Shown: positions 24,438-37,169 of the stretch, one piece after another
How positions within the stretch are numbered: position 1 is the stretch's first letter
Layout of the letters: each line of letters opens with the position of its first letter
Assembly: GCA_905236875.1 (NCBI GenBank)
Contig: CAJOQT010000039.1
Location: 1 to 58,888, forward strand
Direction: 5' to 3'
Origin: an uncultured Prevotella sp.
GTDB taxonomy: Bacteria > Bacteroidota > Bacteroidia > Bacteroidales > Bacteroidaceae
DNA length: 58,888 nt
Made by a program: the position numbers and the translations under genes
The notes under the pieces: model-generated
Told to the model about the DNA's origin: nothing
What the model saw: only the letters and a program-made list of their open reading frames with translations
The model's database searches: none

Positions 24438-27400
24438 TTACTTAATCACAACCTTCTTTCCATTATGGATATACATACCCTTCGTCGGATTCTCCACACG
24501 GCGACCACTGAGGTCATACCATCTGTTGTCCGTTGTCTGTTGTCCGTTGTCAACAGTGCTTATACCTGTGGTTCCACCGAAGTCGAATGACAGCGGAGCG
24601 CCACTGCCACCAGCAGCGTCAACATCACTCTTCAGCAGATAAGCCTTACCAGCGGGCAGTTCAGTACCAGTGTAGAGTTTAAACTGACCTCCACTCATAG
24701 CATATACGCTACTTGCAGTCACAGTGCCACCATTGACACAAGCCTTCAGGAAGTTCTTCTCTGGGGCTTCAGGTGTCGTTGTTGCCACAGGAATAGTAAC
24801 CGTTGCTCCAGGTGTACCCTCCAGCACGAGACCTGTCTCGGCAGGAACAGCAGTCTCAACCTCTGTAAAGGTTGCCTTTGTTGCACTCAGAGCAGAAACC
24901 ACGTATGCAGCAGTCAGGTTCGTAATCGTACCTGAGAAGTCAAGAGGATATGCACTTGACAAAGTCGTATAGCCACTTGCTGAGATAGTAGCGGTTACCT
25001 CCGTCGGAGTAGCACTTTGGAATATATCTAAGAAGAAGTTGTAGCCATTGTTATTCATATTGCTGGTAGCATATGGACCAAAATTATGGGAAGAATTCAA
25101 AGCAACACATCTGGTGTCAATGTTATAGTTCTTGATAACAAAGCCCTCGTATTCGCCAACCATAGCAGTGGGTTCAGATGTACTGCTTTCAATGGTCCAT
25201 TCAGTGTTACTGCCACCCGTGGCGAAATTGGTGCTCGATGTATAACCCAACACTTGACCATTAGCATTTGTAAATGTAAATCCGTTTTCGGAAACATTTA
25301 CTGTCCAGTAGTAGTCGTCTTCATTGTCAGTAATCTCAACAGGAAGGGCTTGACCGTCAGTTGTTGTTTTAGCCTCAAACATTTCACCTTCAGGTTTGCC
25401 TGAAGTTGAATTCTGCATAGCATAATAAGCTGTAGCATTTTTACCGTAACGGGCTGCAATGACAACCTTACTTCCGTCCGTCAACTGGTCAAGACTGGTT
25501 ATACGGATATAATCGCCATCTTCGGCAGGAGCAGCGTAAGCAGCCTGGTTAATAGTGATAAGCTCAGAATAGGCATCGCCTTCGTCACCGACAGCATAGA
25601 CCTTCATGTATGCAGTACGAGCATCACCATCGTTGGGATCAATCAGATATTCAACATTGTTTTCGTTGTCGAAATCTGTGATAATCCAATCGTAGGTGGC
25701 TTCGGTAGTTCCGTCTGACTCATAGAATTTAACCTCTGCATCCACATTAGAGAGATTATTATATGTTACTTCAATCTCACCATCATAAATACCCTCAGCA
25801 GGAGCATCAACAGTAGTGGGATCAACAGTGATGGTTGGCTCGGTAATGACTACTTCCTCGATGTCAGCTGCACTACGTGGGAGAACTTCCTTAGTGCTAT
25901 TGAACTGTTGATAAACACCTGTGATGTTATAGGTCTTACCGCTTGTTAGACTCAAATCGCTGTAGAGAGAATTGTAAGGCTTAATAGTGTTAGTGCCATC
26001 TGAAAGATTGGTGCCGTCATAAGTTAAATTGCTCAGCTTAATAACAGCACCTGTATTCACACCAGCGAGGTCTGCAATGCTTTTGTTAGTGACAACCGTA
26101 ATTTCGCCATCCTGGCTCACAGTAAGACCACTTGTATTTGCAGGAAGGTTCGTGAATTCTGCAGATCCACTAAAAAGCTTCAAAGGCGTATTGATAACAG
26201 TTCCACTAAGCTTATCATTGACAGCAAAGCCATGATTACTCGTATAAATGATGAAACCATTTCCACTGTTATCAGTTACAAAAACATTTGAACCGCTAAC
26301 ACCAGAAACCACCCAGTTTCCAAAGGTCACATTCACATTAGTTGCGGTACTGCCAGCACTTGTTGCTGCCTCAAAGAGGGCAGGAATCGTGGTGTAAGAA
26401 ACGGGAGCTGCAGCCTGCGTGATGGTCACATCCTTTGTGACGGATTCGTTACCATAGGTGTAAGTCAGCGTAACCGTCTCTGTACGAGCAGTAGTGTTGG
26501 GGTTAGCTGTGCAAGTGAAAGCAATGGGACTTGTGAAATCGTTTCCAAGAGTTACCCAGCTATTTGAAGGAACAGAAGCGGTCAGCGTACCATTAGCAGG
26601 ATTGTTAATGGTATAAGCAATGCTACCACCAGTTGCATCGTATGCAATGTTTACATTGCTGGCAGTGATGGAAGGATCCGTTCCAATTGCTTCAATTGTG
26701 ATGGTTACTTTGCTTATATCGCAACGGCTAGAACCGCTACCTGTAAACAGAACTGTAGAAGCTACGCCATTCCATGTTTTAGTATCCGAATTATAAACGC
26801 CTTCATCTGAACTAATAGTGGCAGCCCATGTACCAGCAGAGGTAAATACGATTTGGGTAATATTATAACCTGTTGGTGCCTCAAATGTCAACTTGTTATT
26901 GGGATAGAAGCGAATCTGGGAATTATTGATGTAATGGTTGCCAGAACCTGCATACGTAACGGTCACATTATCCTTAGAAGCAGAAACAGGGTTATCGTCT
27001 GTAATGCCAGATGCTGAACCTTCATAATTTGTTCCAAAGAAGGTGTTATTGAGGGCAATGTCAAATTCCGTTGGCTGTACATAAGGAGCACTGCTCGTTA
27101 CAGTCATTTCATAAGTGTCGTAGGAAGCAAAATACGCGTCCTGAAGACCAGCATAAGTAGCAGTAAACGTAACAGTACCTGCAGCCACGAGGGTAACTTC
27201 ACCAGTTGTTTCGTCGATGGTTGCAACTTCGTCATTGTTGCCGCTCCAGGTCACGGAAGCTCCACTTATTTCGTCATCATTTTCATCCAAAACGATTGCA
27301 GACAAAGAACCAGCAGCTGTACCTACGTAAACATCAGTATTAGTTATGTCTGTGTCATCAATAATTGTCGTGGTTGCAACAGCAGTTGGGGCACCGCCGC

Positions 27401-27890
27401 CTGAAGTGTAAGTTATAGCTATGCTCTTGATATAAATAGAGTTCGTTGTGGTATTAACTGTTATTTTAACTTTTCCAGTCTGCGGAGTAGTATAATTAAA
27501 CTCTGTTGTATAGTTTGCTTCTCTTCCATCACCGCTACCACTATAAGCAACATTGTTAGTGGTTGCAGCGTTTGAACCAATCTGTATAGCGACGGAACCA
27601 GCACCTGCTGATTTATTCGTGTTATAAGTTACAACAATTTTTGATACATTTGTAAACTCTATAGGAGAGGTTGCATTTGCTCCTGTATAATTTGTTGTAA
27701 CCTGAACTCCTTGTGTATTGAAGTTAGCGCCATCTTTACCAGATATCCAATCGGCAGTATTGCCTCCAGATGTTGCCCCCCAGGACTTAGAGGTAAAAGT
27801 GTACGTCACATCTTCCGCCCACACACTTGAACTTCCCACTATCAGGGCGAATAGCAGGAATAACGTTTTAAGTAAATTTTTTTGTTTCAT
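24438..27890 (-). CDS. Large secreted Ig-like/BACON-domain protein with C-terminal tail
   Basis: From the ATG at 27890 the product has about 1150 residues and starts with the signal peptide MKQKNLLKTLFLLFALIVGSSSVWA. An in-frame ATG at 27980 would put 30 polar residues before it. The order seen is: a lectin-like N-terminal region, a Big_2-like Ig repeat (LDENDDEISGASVTWSGNND), a second N-terminal-like sandwich, a BACON-type domain (ITASNVNIAYDATGGSI to VTKDVTITQ), an OB-like domain (VNVTFGNWVVSGVSG) and a further binding region. It ends in the short tail MYIHNGKKVVIK, preceded by a heptamer linker. No catalytic motif is recognised. A surface adhesion or carbohydrate-binding role is inferred. 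Codons are AT-richer than in the neighbours. Confidence 0.82.
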   Translation of the reverse strand: MKQKNLLKTLFLLFALIVGSSSVWAEDVTYTFTSKSWGATSGGNTADWISGKDGANFNTQGVQVTTNYTGANATSPIEFTNVSKIVVTYNTNKSAGAGSVAIQIGSNAATTNNVAYSGSGDGREANYTTEFNYTTPQTGKVKITVNTTTNSIYIKSIAITYTSGGGAPTAVATTTIIDDTDITNTDVYVGTAAGSLSAIVLDENDDEISGASVTWSGNNDEVATIDETTGEVTLVAAGTVTFTATYAGLQDAYFASYDTYEMTVTSSAPYVQPTEFDIALNNTFFGTNYEGSASGITDDNPVSASKDNVTVTYAGSGNHYINNSQIRFYPNNKLTFEAPTGYNITQIVFTSAGTWAATISSDEGVYNSDTKTWNGVASTVLFTGSGSSRCDISKVTITIEAIGTDPSITASNVNIAYDATGGSIAYTINNPANGTLTASVPSNSWVTLGNDFTSPIAFTCTANPNTTARTETVTLTYTYGNESVTKDVTITQAAAPVSYTTIPALFEAATSAGSTATNVNVTFGNWVVSGVSGSNVFVTDNSGNGFIIYTSNHGFAVNDKLSGTVINTPLKLFSGSAEFTNLPANTSGLTVSQDGEITVVTNKSIADLAGVNTGAVIKLSNLTYDGTNLSDGTNTIKPYNSLYSDLSLTSGKTYNITGVYQQFNSTKEVLPRSAADIEEVVITEPTITVDPTTVDAPAEGIYDGEIEVTYNNLSNVDAEVKFYESDGTTEATYDWIITDFDNENNVEYLIDPNDGDARTAYMKVYAVGDEGDAYSELITINQAAYAAPAEDGDYIRITSLDQLTDGSKVVIAARYGKNATAYYAMQNSTSGKPEGEMFEAKTTTDGQALPVEITDNEDDYYWTVNVSENGFTFTNANGQVLGYTSSTNFATGGSNTEWTIESSTSEPTAMVGEYEGFVIKNYNIDTRCVALNSSHNFGPYATSNMNNNGYNFFLDIFQSATPTEVTATISASGYTTLSSAYPLDFSGTITNLTAAYVVSALSATKATFTEVETAVPAETGLVLEGTPGATVTIPVATTTPEAPEKNFLKACVNGGTVTASSVYAMSGGQFKLYTGTELPAGKAYLLKSDVDAAGGSGAPLSFDFGGTTGISTVDNGQQTTDNRWYDLSGRRVENPTKGMYIHNGKKVVIK

Positions 27891-27987
27891 TGTTATATAA
27901 TGTTTTGTTGATAAATATTGTTCGTTAATTACTTGATTTCTTAGGCCTTCGTACAGTGTACTGTTGGGGCATGTCCACATGACCCTG

Positions 27988-28019
27988 CAAAATTACAAAC
28001 TTATTCTGACACCTCCAAA
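27988..28019 (-). promoter_or_regulatory. Promoter of the Ig-like protein gene
   Basis: On the minus strand this reads TTTG (28016-28019), 20 nt, TAATTTTG (27988-27995). It leaves a leader of about 90-95 nt before the ATG at 27890. Confidence 0.7.
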
Positions 28020-28292
28020 TATTTTTCCTATTTAATTATTTTTTTATCAAGATTCGTGGGAGATTCGTGGGTTGGCGGATAAGAAAGACATAATAACAGA
28101 AGAACGAAAATGATTCCTGTGTCATTTAAATTTAACAAAAACATTTAAAACCAACTTGTCATCTACACAGAATAATTTCCCCTAATTTCTGGACGTTTTT
28201 TGTCTTAGGCGGACAAAGGCTTCAAGCAGGGGTCGGGTTTGATAGTGCTAAGCACAGGGGTTTGTTGTACAAAAGTACTGCCTTTGCTAGAA

Positions 28293-28385
28293 CAAAAGCT
28301 CTATCGAGCAAGAGCAAAAGCTCTATCGGGCAAGTACAAAAGCTCTATCGGGCAAAAACAAAAGCTCTATCGGGCAAAAACAAAA
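28293..28385. repeat. 22-bp tandem repeat array
   Basis: Four full units of CAAAAGCTCTATCGGGCAAA plus two bases, and a fifth partial, start at 28293, 28315, 28337, 28359 and 28381, exactly 22 bp apart. The array lies in the 462-bp gene-free stretch 27981-28442. The rest of that stretch holds the promoter at 27988-28019, two GATTCGTGGG copies near 28050-28070 and otherwise nothing recognised. Confidence 0.9.
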
Positions 28386-28442
28386 CCAAACAGGCTTTTC
28401 CATATTGTAGGAAAGCGGAATGGTTTTTACACCATATTACAT

Positions 28443-31058
28443 TTACTCTGCAGCGATGAGGGTCAGGCTTTGTCCTGGCTTGGTGTCAATATCGTACTCG
28501 AAGGGTTGAAGAACGGAGACCCCCTCCAAACCTCCCCGAGGGGAGGCTGAAGGATCCTGAACGCCCAACGCCTCTTCTGTGGCTGTTATAGTCGCTTGAA
28601 GGGGTGTCTTGATGGCGGCTGGTGCATAAAGGGAATTGGGACACGGGCCTTGTGCCGCACGCAGATGCTTGCCTTTCAACGGTACATAAGAACGCACACG
28701 CAGCACACCTCCTATGGTGGAACGGATCGTGGCACGCTGGAGTCGTCCGTTATCCCACTTCATATCTACGATAAAGCCTCCACGTGCCCGCAGTCCTTTC
28801 ACCTCTCCCTGACTCCATGCCGACGGGAGGGCAGGCAACAGGTGGATGGCTCCGTCGTGGCTTTGCAGGAGCATCTCGCAGACACCTGCCGTACAGCCGA
28901 AGTTGCCGTCTATCTGGAATGGCGGGTGCGCATCGAAAAGGTTGGGATAGGTACGACCATCGAAGACCCCTCTCCTAACCTCCCCCGAGGGGGAGGGACT
29001 GTGGGGAGAACTGGGCTGAAGGGTAAGCATGTTTTGTATGATCTTAAAGGCGTGGTCGCCATCGAGCATGCGTGCCCAGAAGTTTATCTTCCAGCCGAGA
29101 CTCCAGCCAGTTGCCATGTCGCCACGTTGCAGGAGCGTGGTACGTGCTGCGTTGAAGAGGGGGTTATAGGGCGATATCTGGTTGGAGGGATAGAGACCAT
29201 AGAGATGTGAGATATGGCGGTGCTCGTCGTTGGGGTCGTCACCGTCAATGAGCCACTCCTGCAGCTGTCCGTACTTGCCAACCTGCATAGGAGGAAGTTT
29301 TTCAAGTGATAAGTGATAAGTGATAAGTGATGAGTCCTGAATGCCCAGCACTTTGGCGGCCTGTAAGGTCTGGCTGAATACATCGAAGGCTATCTGGTTG
29401 TCCATCGTGGAGCCAGCGGTGACAGTGGTATGCTTGCCCATAGGGCCGTGCTCAGGCGATACGGTGGGAATGGTAACAGACCCCCCTCCAGCTCCCCCGA
29501 GGGGGAGAGAGGAAGCCTCACCCCCAACCCCTCTCCGAAAGAGAGGGGAGCTTTGGGGAATGGGTTGCATGTAGTCGATGAGGAAGTCGGCAGCGCCCTT
29601 GAGTATGGGATAGTACTTGCGCAGGAAGTCCTTATCGCCTGTGTAGAGGTAATGCTGCCAGATGTGTGTAGTGAGCCATGCACCACCAGTGGGGAACATG
29701 CCCCATGTCGCACCATCGACGGGTCCTGCAATACGCCAGAGGTCGGTATTGTGATGTGCCACCCAGCCACGACAGCCGTACATGACACGTGCCGTCTCGG
29801 CACCTGTCTGACTGAGGTCACTGATCATGTCGAAGAGTGGCATCTGCGTCTCTGCAAGGTTTCCCACAAGAGCCGGCCAGTAGTTCATCTCCGTATTGAT
29901 ATTGATGGTGTATTTCGAATCCCAAGGGGCGTTGACATTATCGTTCCATACGCCTTGCAGGTTGGCGGGCTGTCCACCGGGCTGCGAAGAGGAGATGAGG
30001 AGGTAACGGCCGTACTGCATCATCAGCGAGACCATGTCAAGGTCGGGCCCTCCCGAAGGGAGGGAGAAGGCAGCAAGGCGCTTGTCCGTCTCCAAGCTGG
30101 AGTTCTCCGACTTGGGCAGGATGAGCGACACACGGTTGTACTGCTCCTGATACTTCTTGATATGATCATTCAGCAATTTGGCATAAGACTTTCCCCTTAA
30201 GCCGTCCAACGTCTCGTTATTCTTCTTCACAGGATTACCGCTGACGTCGTGGTAGTTCACGAAGGTCGTGGCAGCGGTGATATAGAGGGTGGCCGTCGTA
30301 GCATTGGAAACGCTCCACGACTGAGCCTTGGGTTCCACCTTTCCATCGGCCTCCACCTTGATACGACACTCGGCCTTCAGACCGGCCTTGATGCCTTCAT
30401 GGTCAACGCCTTCGATGACAGCTCCCAGTTCTTGAACAGCACGGTGTTCCCGTTCTAACCAGTTGGATGTCTCCGCCTTCAGTTGCGAATCGAAACTGAC
30501 ATCGAACGACAGGGCGCCCTTCTTGCCAGCCTTGATATGGACCACGACAACGTTGTCGGCCTGCGAGGCGAAGACGGTACGCTCGTACTTCACACTATTA
30601 TATATATAAGAGGTGGTGGCCGTAGCATCGCCAAGATTCAGGGTGCGCTGATAGTCTGTCACATCCTGATGGCCAAAGTTGAGCTTCACACTGCCTATAG
30701 GCAAGTATTTCATGCCATGAGGACCCTTGATAAAGTGCTGGTCGATGAGTTTGTGCGCCTCTTCCTCGTGTCCTTCGAAGATAAGCTTCCTCACTTCAGG
30801 GAGGTACTGGAGCGATTCGCTGCTGTTGTTATTGTGCGGCGATCCGCTCCAAAAGGTCTCCTCGTTAAGCTGAATCTCTTCCGTGACAGTACCTCCATAG
30901 ATCATGGCTCCCAAGTGTGAGTTGCCAACGGGCAGTGCCTCAAGCCAGTTAGCAGCCGGCTGGCTGTACCAAAGCTGATGGTTCTGGGCGTGTAAAGGAC
31001 AACAGACGACGGACAACAGACTACAGGTTGCGAGAACGATGATGGTCTTGAGGTACAT
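28443..31058 (-). CDS. GH95 family glycosidase, second copy, with repeat-coded signal and loops
   Basis: This is an 871-residue enzyme with GH95 features: [73 protein letters not shown] and [23 protein letters not shown]. It is clearly diverged from the GH95 at 16785, so the two probably differ in substrate (fucose or L-galactose). The signal peptide ([14 protein letters not shown]) is coded by the heptamer repeat at 30996-31024. Insertions lie at residues about 499-527, 573-585 ([10 protein letters not shown], from GTGATAA tandem DNA), 683-698 and 836-846. All are in frame. Confidence 0.9.
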   Translation of the reverse strand: MYLKTIIVLATCSLLSVVCCPLHAQNHQLWYSQPAANWLEALPVGNSHLGAMIYGGTVTEEIQLNEETFWSGSPHNNNSSESLQYLPEVRKLIFEGHEEEAHKLIDQHFIKGPHGMKYLPIGSVKLNFGHQDVTDYQRTLNLGDATATTSYIYNSVKYERTVFASQADNVVVVHIKAGKKGALSFDVSFDSQLKAETSNWLEREHRAVQELGAVIEGVDHEGIKAGLKAECRIKVEADGKVEPKAQSWSVSNATTATLYITAATTFVNYHDVSGNPVKKNNETLDGLRGKSYAKLLNDHIKKYQEQYNRVSLILPKSENSSLETDKRLAAFSLPSGGPDLDMVSLMMQYGRYLLISSSQPGGQPANLQGVWNDNVNAPWDSKYTININTEMNYWPALVGNLAETQMPLFDMISDLSQTGAETARVMYGCRGWVAHHNTDLWRIAGPVDGATWGMFPTGGAWLTTHIWQHYLYTGDKDFLRKYYPILKGAADFLIDYMQPIPQSSPLFRRGVGGEASSLPLGGAGGGSVTIPTVSPEHGPMGKHTTVTAGSTMDNQIAFDVFSQTLQAAKVLGIQDSSLITYHLSLEKLPPMQVGKYGQLQEWLIDGDDPNDEHRHISHLYGLYPSNQISPYNPLFNAARTTLLQRGDMATGWSLGWKINFWARMLDGDHAFKIIQNMLTLQPSSPHSPSPSGEVRRGVFDGRTYPNLFDAHPPFQIDGNFGCTAGVCEMLLQSHDGAIHLLPALPSAWSQGEVKGLRARGGFIVDMKWDNGRLQRATIRSTIGGVLRVRSYVPLKGKHLRAAQGPCPNSLYAPAAIKTPLQATITATEEALGVQDPSASPRGGLEGVSVLQPFEYDIDTKPGQSLTLIAAE
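29479..29562. repeat. C/G-rich repeat pair inside the second GH95 gene
   Basis: Two hairpin blocks (CTCCCCCGAGGGGGAG near 29491 and CCCTCTCCGAAAGAGAGGGG near 29528) code [13 protein letters not shown] and [10 protein letters not shown]. Further copies lie at 28964-29000 and 28518-28549, and a GTGATAA array at 29303-29337. Confidence 0.85.
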
Positions 31059-31120
31059 GATGTTTGAAGTTTAAGGTTTCTTAGCGGCGGAACCGCTGAA
31101 CGTTGTTGATGAGGCTTCGA

Positions 31121-32584
31121 CTATTTATTACGAAGGTTCCACTTGGAGTTATCGGTAGAGAAGTCGTATTCGGCCAGCGTCGGCGTGCTGTCGGCAACGG
31201 AGTAGAGGCAGTAGCGCGTGTTGACTCCGTCCTGTCCGGGAATACTCTTCGGCATGATACGGAAGGTGCCGTCGGTGAGCTGTTCGATGCGCCAGAGCTG
31301 TTCGTCGGAGCCGTCAGCCTGACGGGTTATCAGCTCCAGGTTGGCCGTTGCAGTGAGAGCACGTTCCGTGCCTTCGATGACAATCTTGAAGTAAGGATTG
31401 CTGAGGTAGCCGCCTGCTTCTGGCACTGGAACGATAGTCCAGAGCTGGTGAGGACGGAACATATAGTCGGCACAACGTACGGCGATGTCGCCATCCGGCC
31501 AACTGCCGATAACGTCTTCGAGGCTCTGGTTAGGCACGGGCACAATGGGTTCGTTGGGGTCAATGCGCCAACCGCCACGACGCGGCAGCTCGATGCGCTG
31601 GAAATCCACAGCCATCTCAAGCGAATAGCCACGACGCTCTGACAGGATGGCGAAGGTGCCGCCCTTGAAGCGCTCGCCTGCCACAGGCCAGCCGTTCTTC
31701 CAGAGCAGCGGACGGATGCCGAGCACGGAACGTCCACCCATGTCGAAGTCGGCCTCATAGTGACACGACATGATCTCCACACCCTCGTCGATGACGGTAC
31801 GTCCGAAGTGACCAGGTCCGCAGACACGGTCGCCGGCAGTAATGACCAGACGGCCACCACCGTGGAACATGTCACGCCCGACATTGTCCAGATAAGGGCC
31901 TTCGACATTCTGTGAACGTCCGACGACGATGTTATAGGTGGAGTTGACACCGTCGCAACAGGTGCCGTGAGTGCCTAACAGGTAGTACCAGCCGTCACGG
32001 AAGATCAGGGCTGATGCCTCACAGTCGATGGCGACGTCCTTCTCTACATTTCCTTTTACACGCTCACCCGTCACGGGGTCAAGCTCAATGAGACGGATAT
32101 TGCCGAAGTAGGTACCGTAGGTTGCCCAGAGACGACCCGTAGTGGGATCAAAGAGCAGCGAAGGATCGATGGCATCGCAGTCTTCCATACCGTCGCTGGA
32201 AGCCACCTCAATGGCTTTCGTCCATTTGAAGTCGGGAGACTGGGGGTCAAGGGAGTTGTTCCACATAGTGAGGATCCGTCCGTTGTGACCGCCGAAGAGT
32301 CCGCCGCCCGTAGCACCATAGATACAGAGATAACGGTCACCAATCTTCATCATGTCAGGGGCAGCGCCACCACCCGGACGGTCAGCACCGCTATGCCACG
32401 ACCAACCGTCGTCGCTGATGATTCCACCACCGCCGGTGCCGAAGGTATAGTATTTGCCATCGCACTCAACGATGGTCGAGGGGTCATGGATGTAGGGAGC
32501 TCCGCTTTGTGCGAGTAAAGGACAACAGACAACGGACAACAGACAACAGACAACAGACAGTCGGATATGATTGTTCTTTTTCAT
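31121..32584 (-). CDS. GH43 family enzyme, probable endo-1,5-alpha-L-arabinanase
   Basis: This is a 487-residue secreted GH43 protein. The five-bladed propeller starts at IHDPSTIVECDGKYYTFGTG (catalytic-base Asp region), continues with DAIDPSLLFDPTTGRLWATYG and has the acid region DCEASALIFRDGWYYLLGTHGTCC. The sequence around CDGVNSTYNIVVGRS is typical of arabinan endo-1,5-alpha-L-arabinosidases, though exo-acting relatives exist. A C-terminal sandwich of about 130 residues follows. The signal peptide core ([19 protein letters not shown]) is almost entirely coded by the heptamer array at 32515-32562. Confidence 0.85.
   Translation of the reverse strand: MKKNNHIRLSVVCCLLSVVCCPLLAQSGAPYIHDPSTIVECDGKYYTFGTGGGGIISDDGWSWHSGADRPGGGAAPDMMKIGDRYLCIYGATGGGLFGGHNGRILTMWNNSLDPQSPDFKWTKAIEVASSDGMEDCDAIDPSLLFDPTTGRLWATYGTYFGNIRLIELDPVTGERVKGNVEKDVAIDCEASALIFRDGWYYLLGTHGTCCDGVNSTYNIVVGRSQNVEGPYLDNVGRDMFHGGGRLVITAGDRVCGPGHFGRTVIDEGVEIMSCHYEADFDMGGRSVLGIRPLLWKNGWPVAGERFKGGTFAILSERRGYSLEMAVDFQRIELPRRGGWRIDPNEPIVPVPNQSLEDVIGSWPDGDIAVRCADYMFRPHQLWTIVPVPEAGGYLSNPYFKIVIEGTERALTATANLELITRQADGSDEQLWRIEQLTDGTFRIMPKSIPGQDGVNTRYCLYSVADSTPTLAEYDFSTDNSKWNLRNK
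32515..32562 (-). repeat. Heptamer array coding a signal peptide core
   Basis: Six or seven copies of (A/G)GACAAC on the plus strand are read on the minus strand as repeating [14 protein letters not shown] heptapeptides. A similar array at 34718-34748 serves the next GH43 gene, and one at 30996-31024 the GH95 gene. Confidence 0.88.
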
Positions 32585-32619
32585 TATTATATCTCCTAAT
32601 TGTTTGTACTTATCACTTT

Positions 32620-34785
32620 CTACTTATCACTTGTCACTTTAAGATTGGTAACGGGCTTCCCTTGCTCGTCGATGAAGCGGACACAGAAGTCGCTCAAGCC
32701 AGGACCGTTGACCAACGCGAAGCGCAGGACGTTGCGACCCTTCTTCAGCATGATGCGCTGTGACACGCAGTCGTCTTCCACCATTCGGCGGTCTCCGTCG
32801 AGCGTCAGTACGCGTTCACCATTGAGCCACCACATGGAGGCACCATTGGAACCGACGGCCAGACGCACGTTGTCCATATCTGCCGGACTGTCGATGACGG
32901 TAACACCCCAGAACAAGGAGTTATAGGGCTGACAGCCTGTCAGTTCTGCAAAGCGGAACACCTTGACATTATAGGTGTTGCTCTCGATGGCATGCCACCG
33001 CAGCGTCTGCTTGGTCTGCGCTGTCGTCGCAGGCCCTGTTGCCATCCTGGGGTCGGCAGGTCCTGTAGATACTGTTCCCGTTGCCGTCACCTTCTCGCCG
33101 TTACGCGGCAGCCGCTTGTCGTCGAACAGTCCCTTGAAGAACGGCTTCGTGAGGTTTTCGTTCAGATAGCTCTCGGTCAGAATGATGTTGGAACGCACAT
33201 CATAGTTGATGGGCTCTAACAGCATCCAACGACGGATAAAGCCGTTGGCATCGGGTTGAGAAGTGAGAGACGAGGGATTGGAAGTGAGGAACGTGAAGTA
33301 GTCGTCACGGTTCTTGAACTGTACCCAGTTGATGCTGACACCCTCTTCCTCACAGGTGACACAGATATTGCCAACGCCTGTCGGAATGCTTTCCAATGGA
33401 GCGGTCAGCGTGAGCCACTGCCCGCTCTGGTCACGGCGGAACTGTCCCATCTGGGTGATGACGGTCATGGTGAACTTAGCCAGCACCTTACCCTTGGCAT
33501 CCTTCTCACGGACATAGAACTGCGTGTTTGCATGAGCCATCGCATTGACGATGACGTAAGCTCCCTGTGTAAGGCTGCTGAAATCCACATCGTCGTATCT
33601 CGCCCAACTGCCCTTTGACGGCAGCAGGACATTCCAGCCCTGGAAGGTGTTCAGCGTATCGTTATAGGCAATGACGGCATCGCTGCTCGCAGCGCTGTAA
33701 CGATCCACCTCAATGCGGTTGGTGGCAGGGGTGATACCTACGCCACGCATAGTGGGCCTGACTTCCTGAATCGTGCCGTCGGCATTGAAGGACAGCTTCT
33801 CGGCACATGCCGAACGACGCTTGTCGTCATTGGGCGAATAGTCATTGTGATGGTAGAAGAGATACCACTGGCCTTTGTACTCAATGATGCTATGGTGATT
33901 TGTCCAGCAATGGTTGGCATGCTCTGCCATGATGATTCCCTTGAAGTCCCAAGGACCCAGAGGCGACTTAGACATGGCGTATGCCAGTGTCTCGGTGGGG
34001 TTCTTGCCATCACCCGTCTCTCCGCGTACCCAAGGGAAGGTAAGGTAATACCAGTCGCCACGCCTGAAGGCATACGGACCCTCCTTGAAACCGTCAGGCA
34101 GGCCTTCCATGACTTGTCCGCCAACCCTCATCTGCATACGTCCAGGACGCATGCCTTCTCCCTGTGAAGCATTGGCAGGAGGCGCGAATGTAACGGTCTG
34201 CAACTCACCGTCCAGCTCCAACATGTTGTCCTTCAGCTTGGCGCCACGGATACCCATGCCACTCCAGTAGATGTATGCAGAGCCGTCATTATCGACAAGC
34301 ACGCAGGGGTCAATGCCCGATACACCAAGGATGGGTTCCTGCTCCAGGGTAAAGGGACCTTCCGGACGCGAGGCTGTGGCTACGCCAATGGCAAAGCCTC
34401 TGCCGCTCTTCGGTGCGTTGGGGAAATAGAAATAGTATTTCCCGTTCTTACAGACACATTCGGGTGCCCACATCGAGTAGCCTTCAGGATTGCCCCAAGG
34501 CACATCGGCCTGGGTGACGATGACACCATGGTCGGTCCAGTCAATAAGATTCTCTGACGAGAAAACGTGGTAGTCGGCCATGCAGAACCAGTCCTGACGC
34601 TGTCCCTGAGGCGGGAAGATGTCGTGCGAGGGATACAGATATACCTTATTGTTAAACACACGGGCAGTAGGGTCAGCAGTGTATTGGTCACGGATAATCG
34701 GGTTCTGGGCGGATAAGGGACAACAGACAACAGACAACAGACAACAGATGCCGTTTATCTTGTTGATGATTGTTTTCTTGATCAT
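32620..34785 (-). CDS. GH43 family glycosidase with C-terminal binding domains
   Basis: ATG 34785 is preferred. A TTG two codons upstream (34791) is also open. The product has about 721 residues. The GH43 propeller shows YTADPTARVFNNKVYLYPSHD, MWAPECVCKNGKYYFYFPNA (with the DPCVLVDNDGSAYIYW segment), and EGPYAFRRGDWYYLTFPW. A CBM6-like sandwich follows (IEVDRYSAASSDAVIAY), then a PA14/esterase-type jelly roll (WWLNGERVLTLDG). Activity on arabinoxylan side chains or xylobiose is likely. The signal core [14 protein letters not shown] comes from heptamer repeats. The last residues (VTSDK, stop) are coded by GTGATAAG tandem DNA. Confidence 0.85.
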   Translation of the reverse strand: MIKKTIINKINGICCLLSVVCCPLSAQNPIIRDQYTADPTARVFNNKVYLYPSHDIFPPQGQRQDWFCMADYHVFSSENLIDWTDHGVIVTQADVPWGNPEGYSMWAPECVCKNGKYYFYFPNAPKSGRGFAIGVATASRPEGPFTLEQEPILGVSGIDPCVLVDNDGSAYIYWSGMGIRGAKLKDNMLELDGELQTVTFAPPANASQGEGMRPGRMQMRVGGQVMEGLPDGFKEGPYAFRRGDWYYLTFPWVRGETGDGKNPTETLAYAMSKSPLGPWDFKGIIMAEHANHCWTNHHSIIEYKGQWYLFYHHNDYSPNDDKRRSACAEKLSFNADGTIQEVRPTMRGVGITPATNRIEVDRYSAASSDAVIAYNDTLNTFQGWNVLLPSKGSWARYDDVDFSSLTQGAYVIVNAMAHANTQFYVREKDAKGKVLAKFTMTVITQMGQFRRDQSGQWLTLTAPLESIPTGVGNICVTCEEEGVSINWVQFKNRDDYFTFLTSNPSSLTSQPDANGFIRRWMLLEPINYDVRSNIILTESYLNENLTKPFFKGLFDDKRLPRNGEKVTATGTVSTGPADPRMATGPATTAQTKQTLRWHAIESNTYNVKVFRFAELTGCQPYNSLFWGVTVIDSPADMDNVRLAVGSNGASMWWLNGERVLTLDGDRRMVEDDCVSQRIMLKKGRNVLRFALVNGPGLSDFCVRFIDEQGKPVTNLKVTSDK

Positions 34786-34827
34786 AAACAATGAGCTGTT
34801 TCTATTTTCGATTTACGTTTTTTTCTT

Positions 34828-37047
<2,220 letters not shown>

Positions 37048-37103
37048 TTAATTGAATTATTGTCAAGTCACTCTTAAGTCTTTGTATTGGAAACTTTCGG
37101 CTA

Positions 37104-37111
37104 CAAAATTA
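37104..37111 (-). promoter_or_regulatory. Candidate -7 box for the xylanase-esterase gene
   Basis: TAATTTTG on the minus strand, 83 nt before the ATG. No TTTG is found at the right -33 distance. Confidence 0.45.
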
Positions 37112-37169
37112 CAATAATTATTACTATCTTAGTTTTGCCTGTGTTTCAAAAACTTTAAAAAAAATACCA

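Noticed and set aside
28293..28385. CRISPR array
   Set aside because: The 22-bp units are directly adjacent, with no unique spacers and no cas genes. This is a plain tandem repeat.
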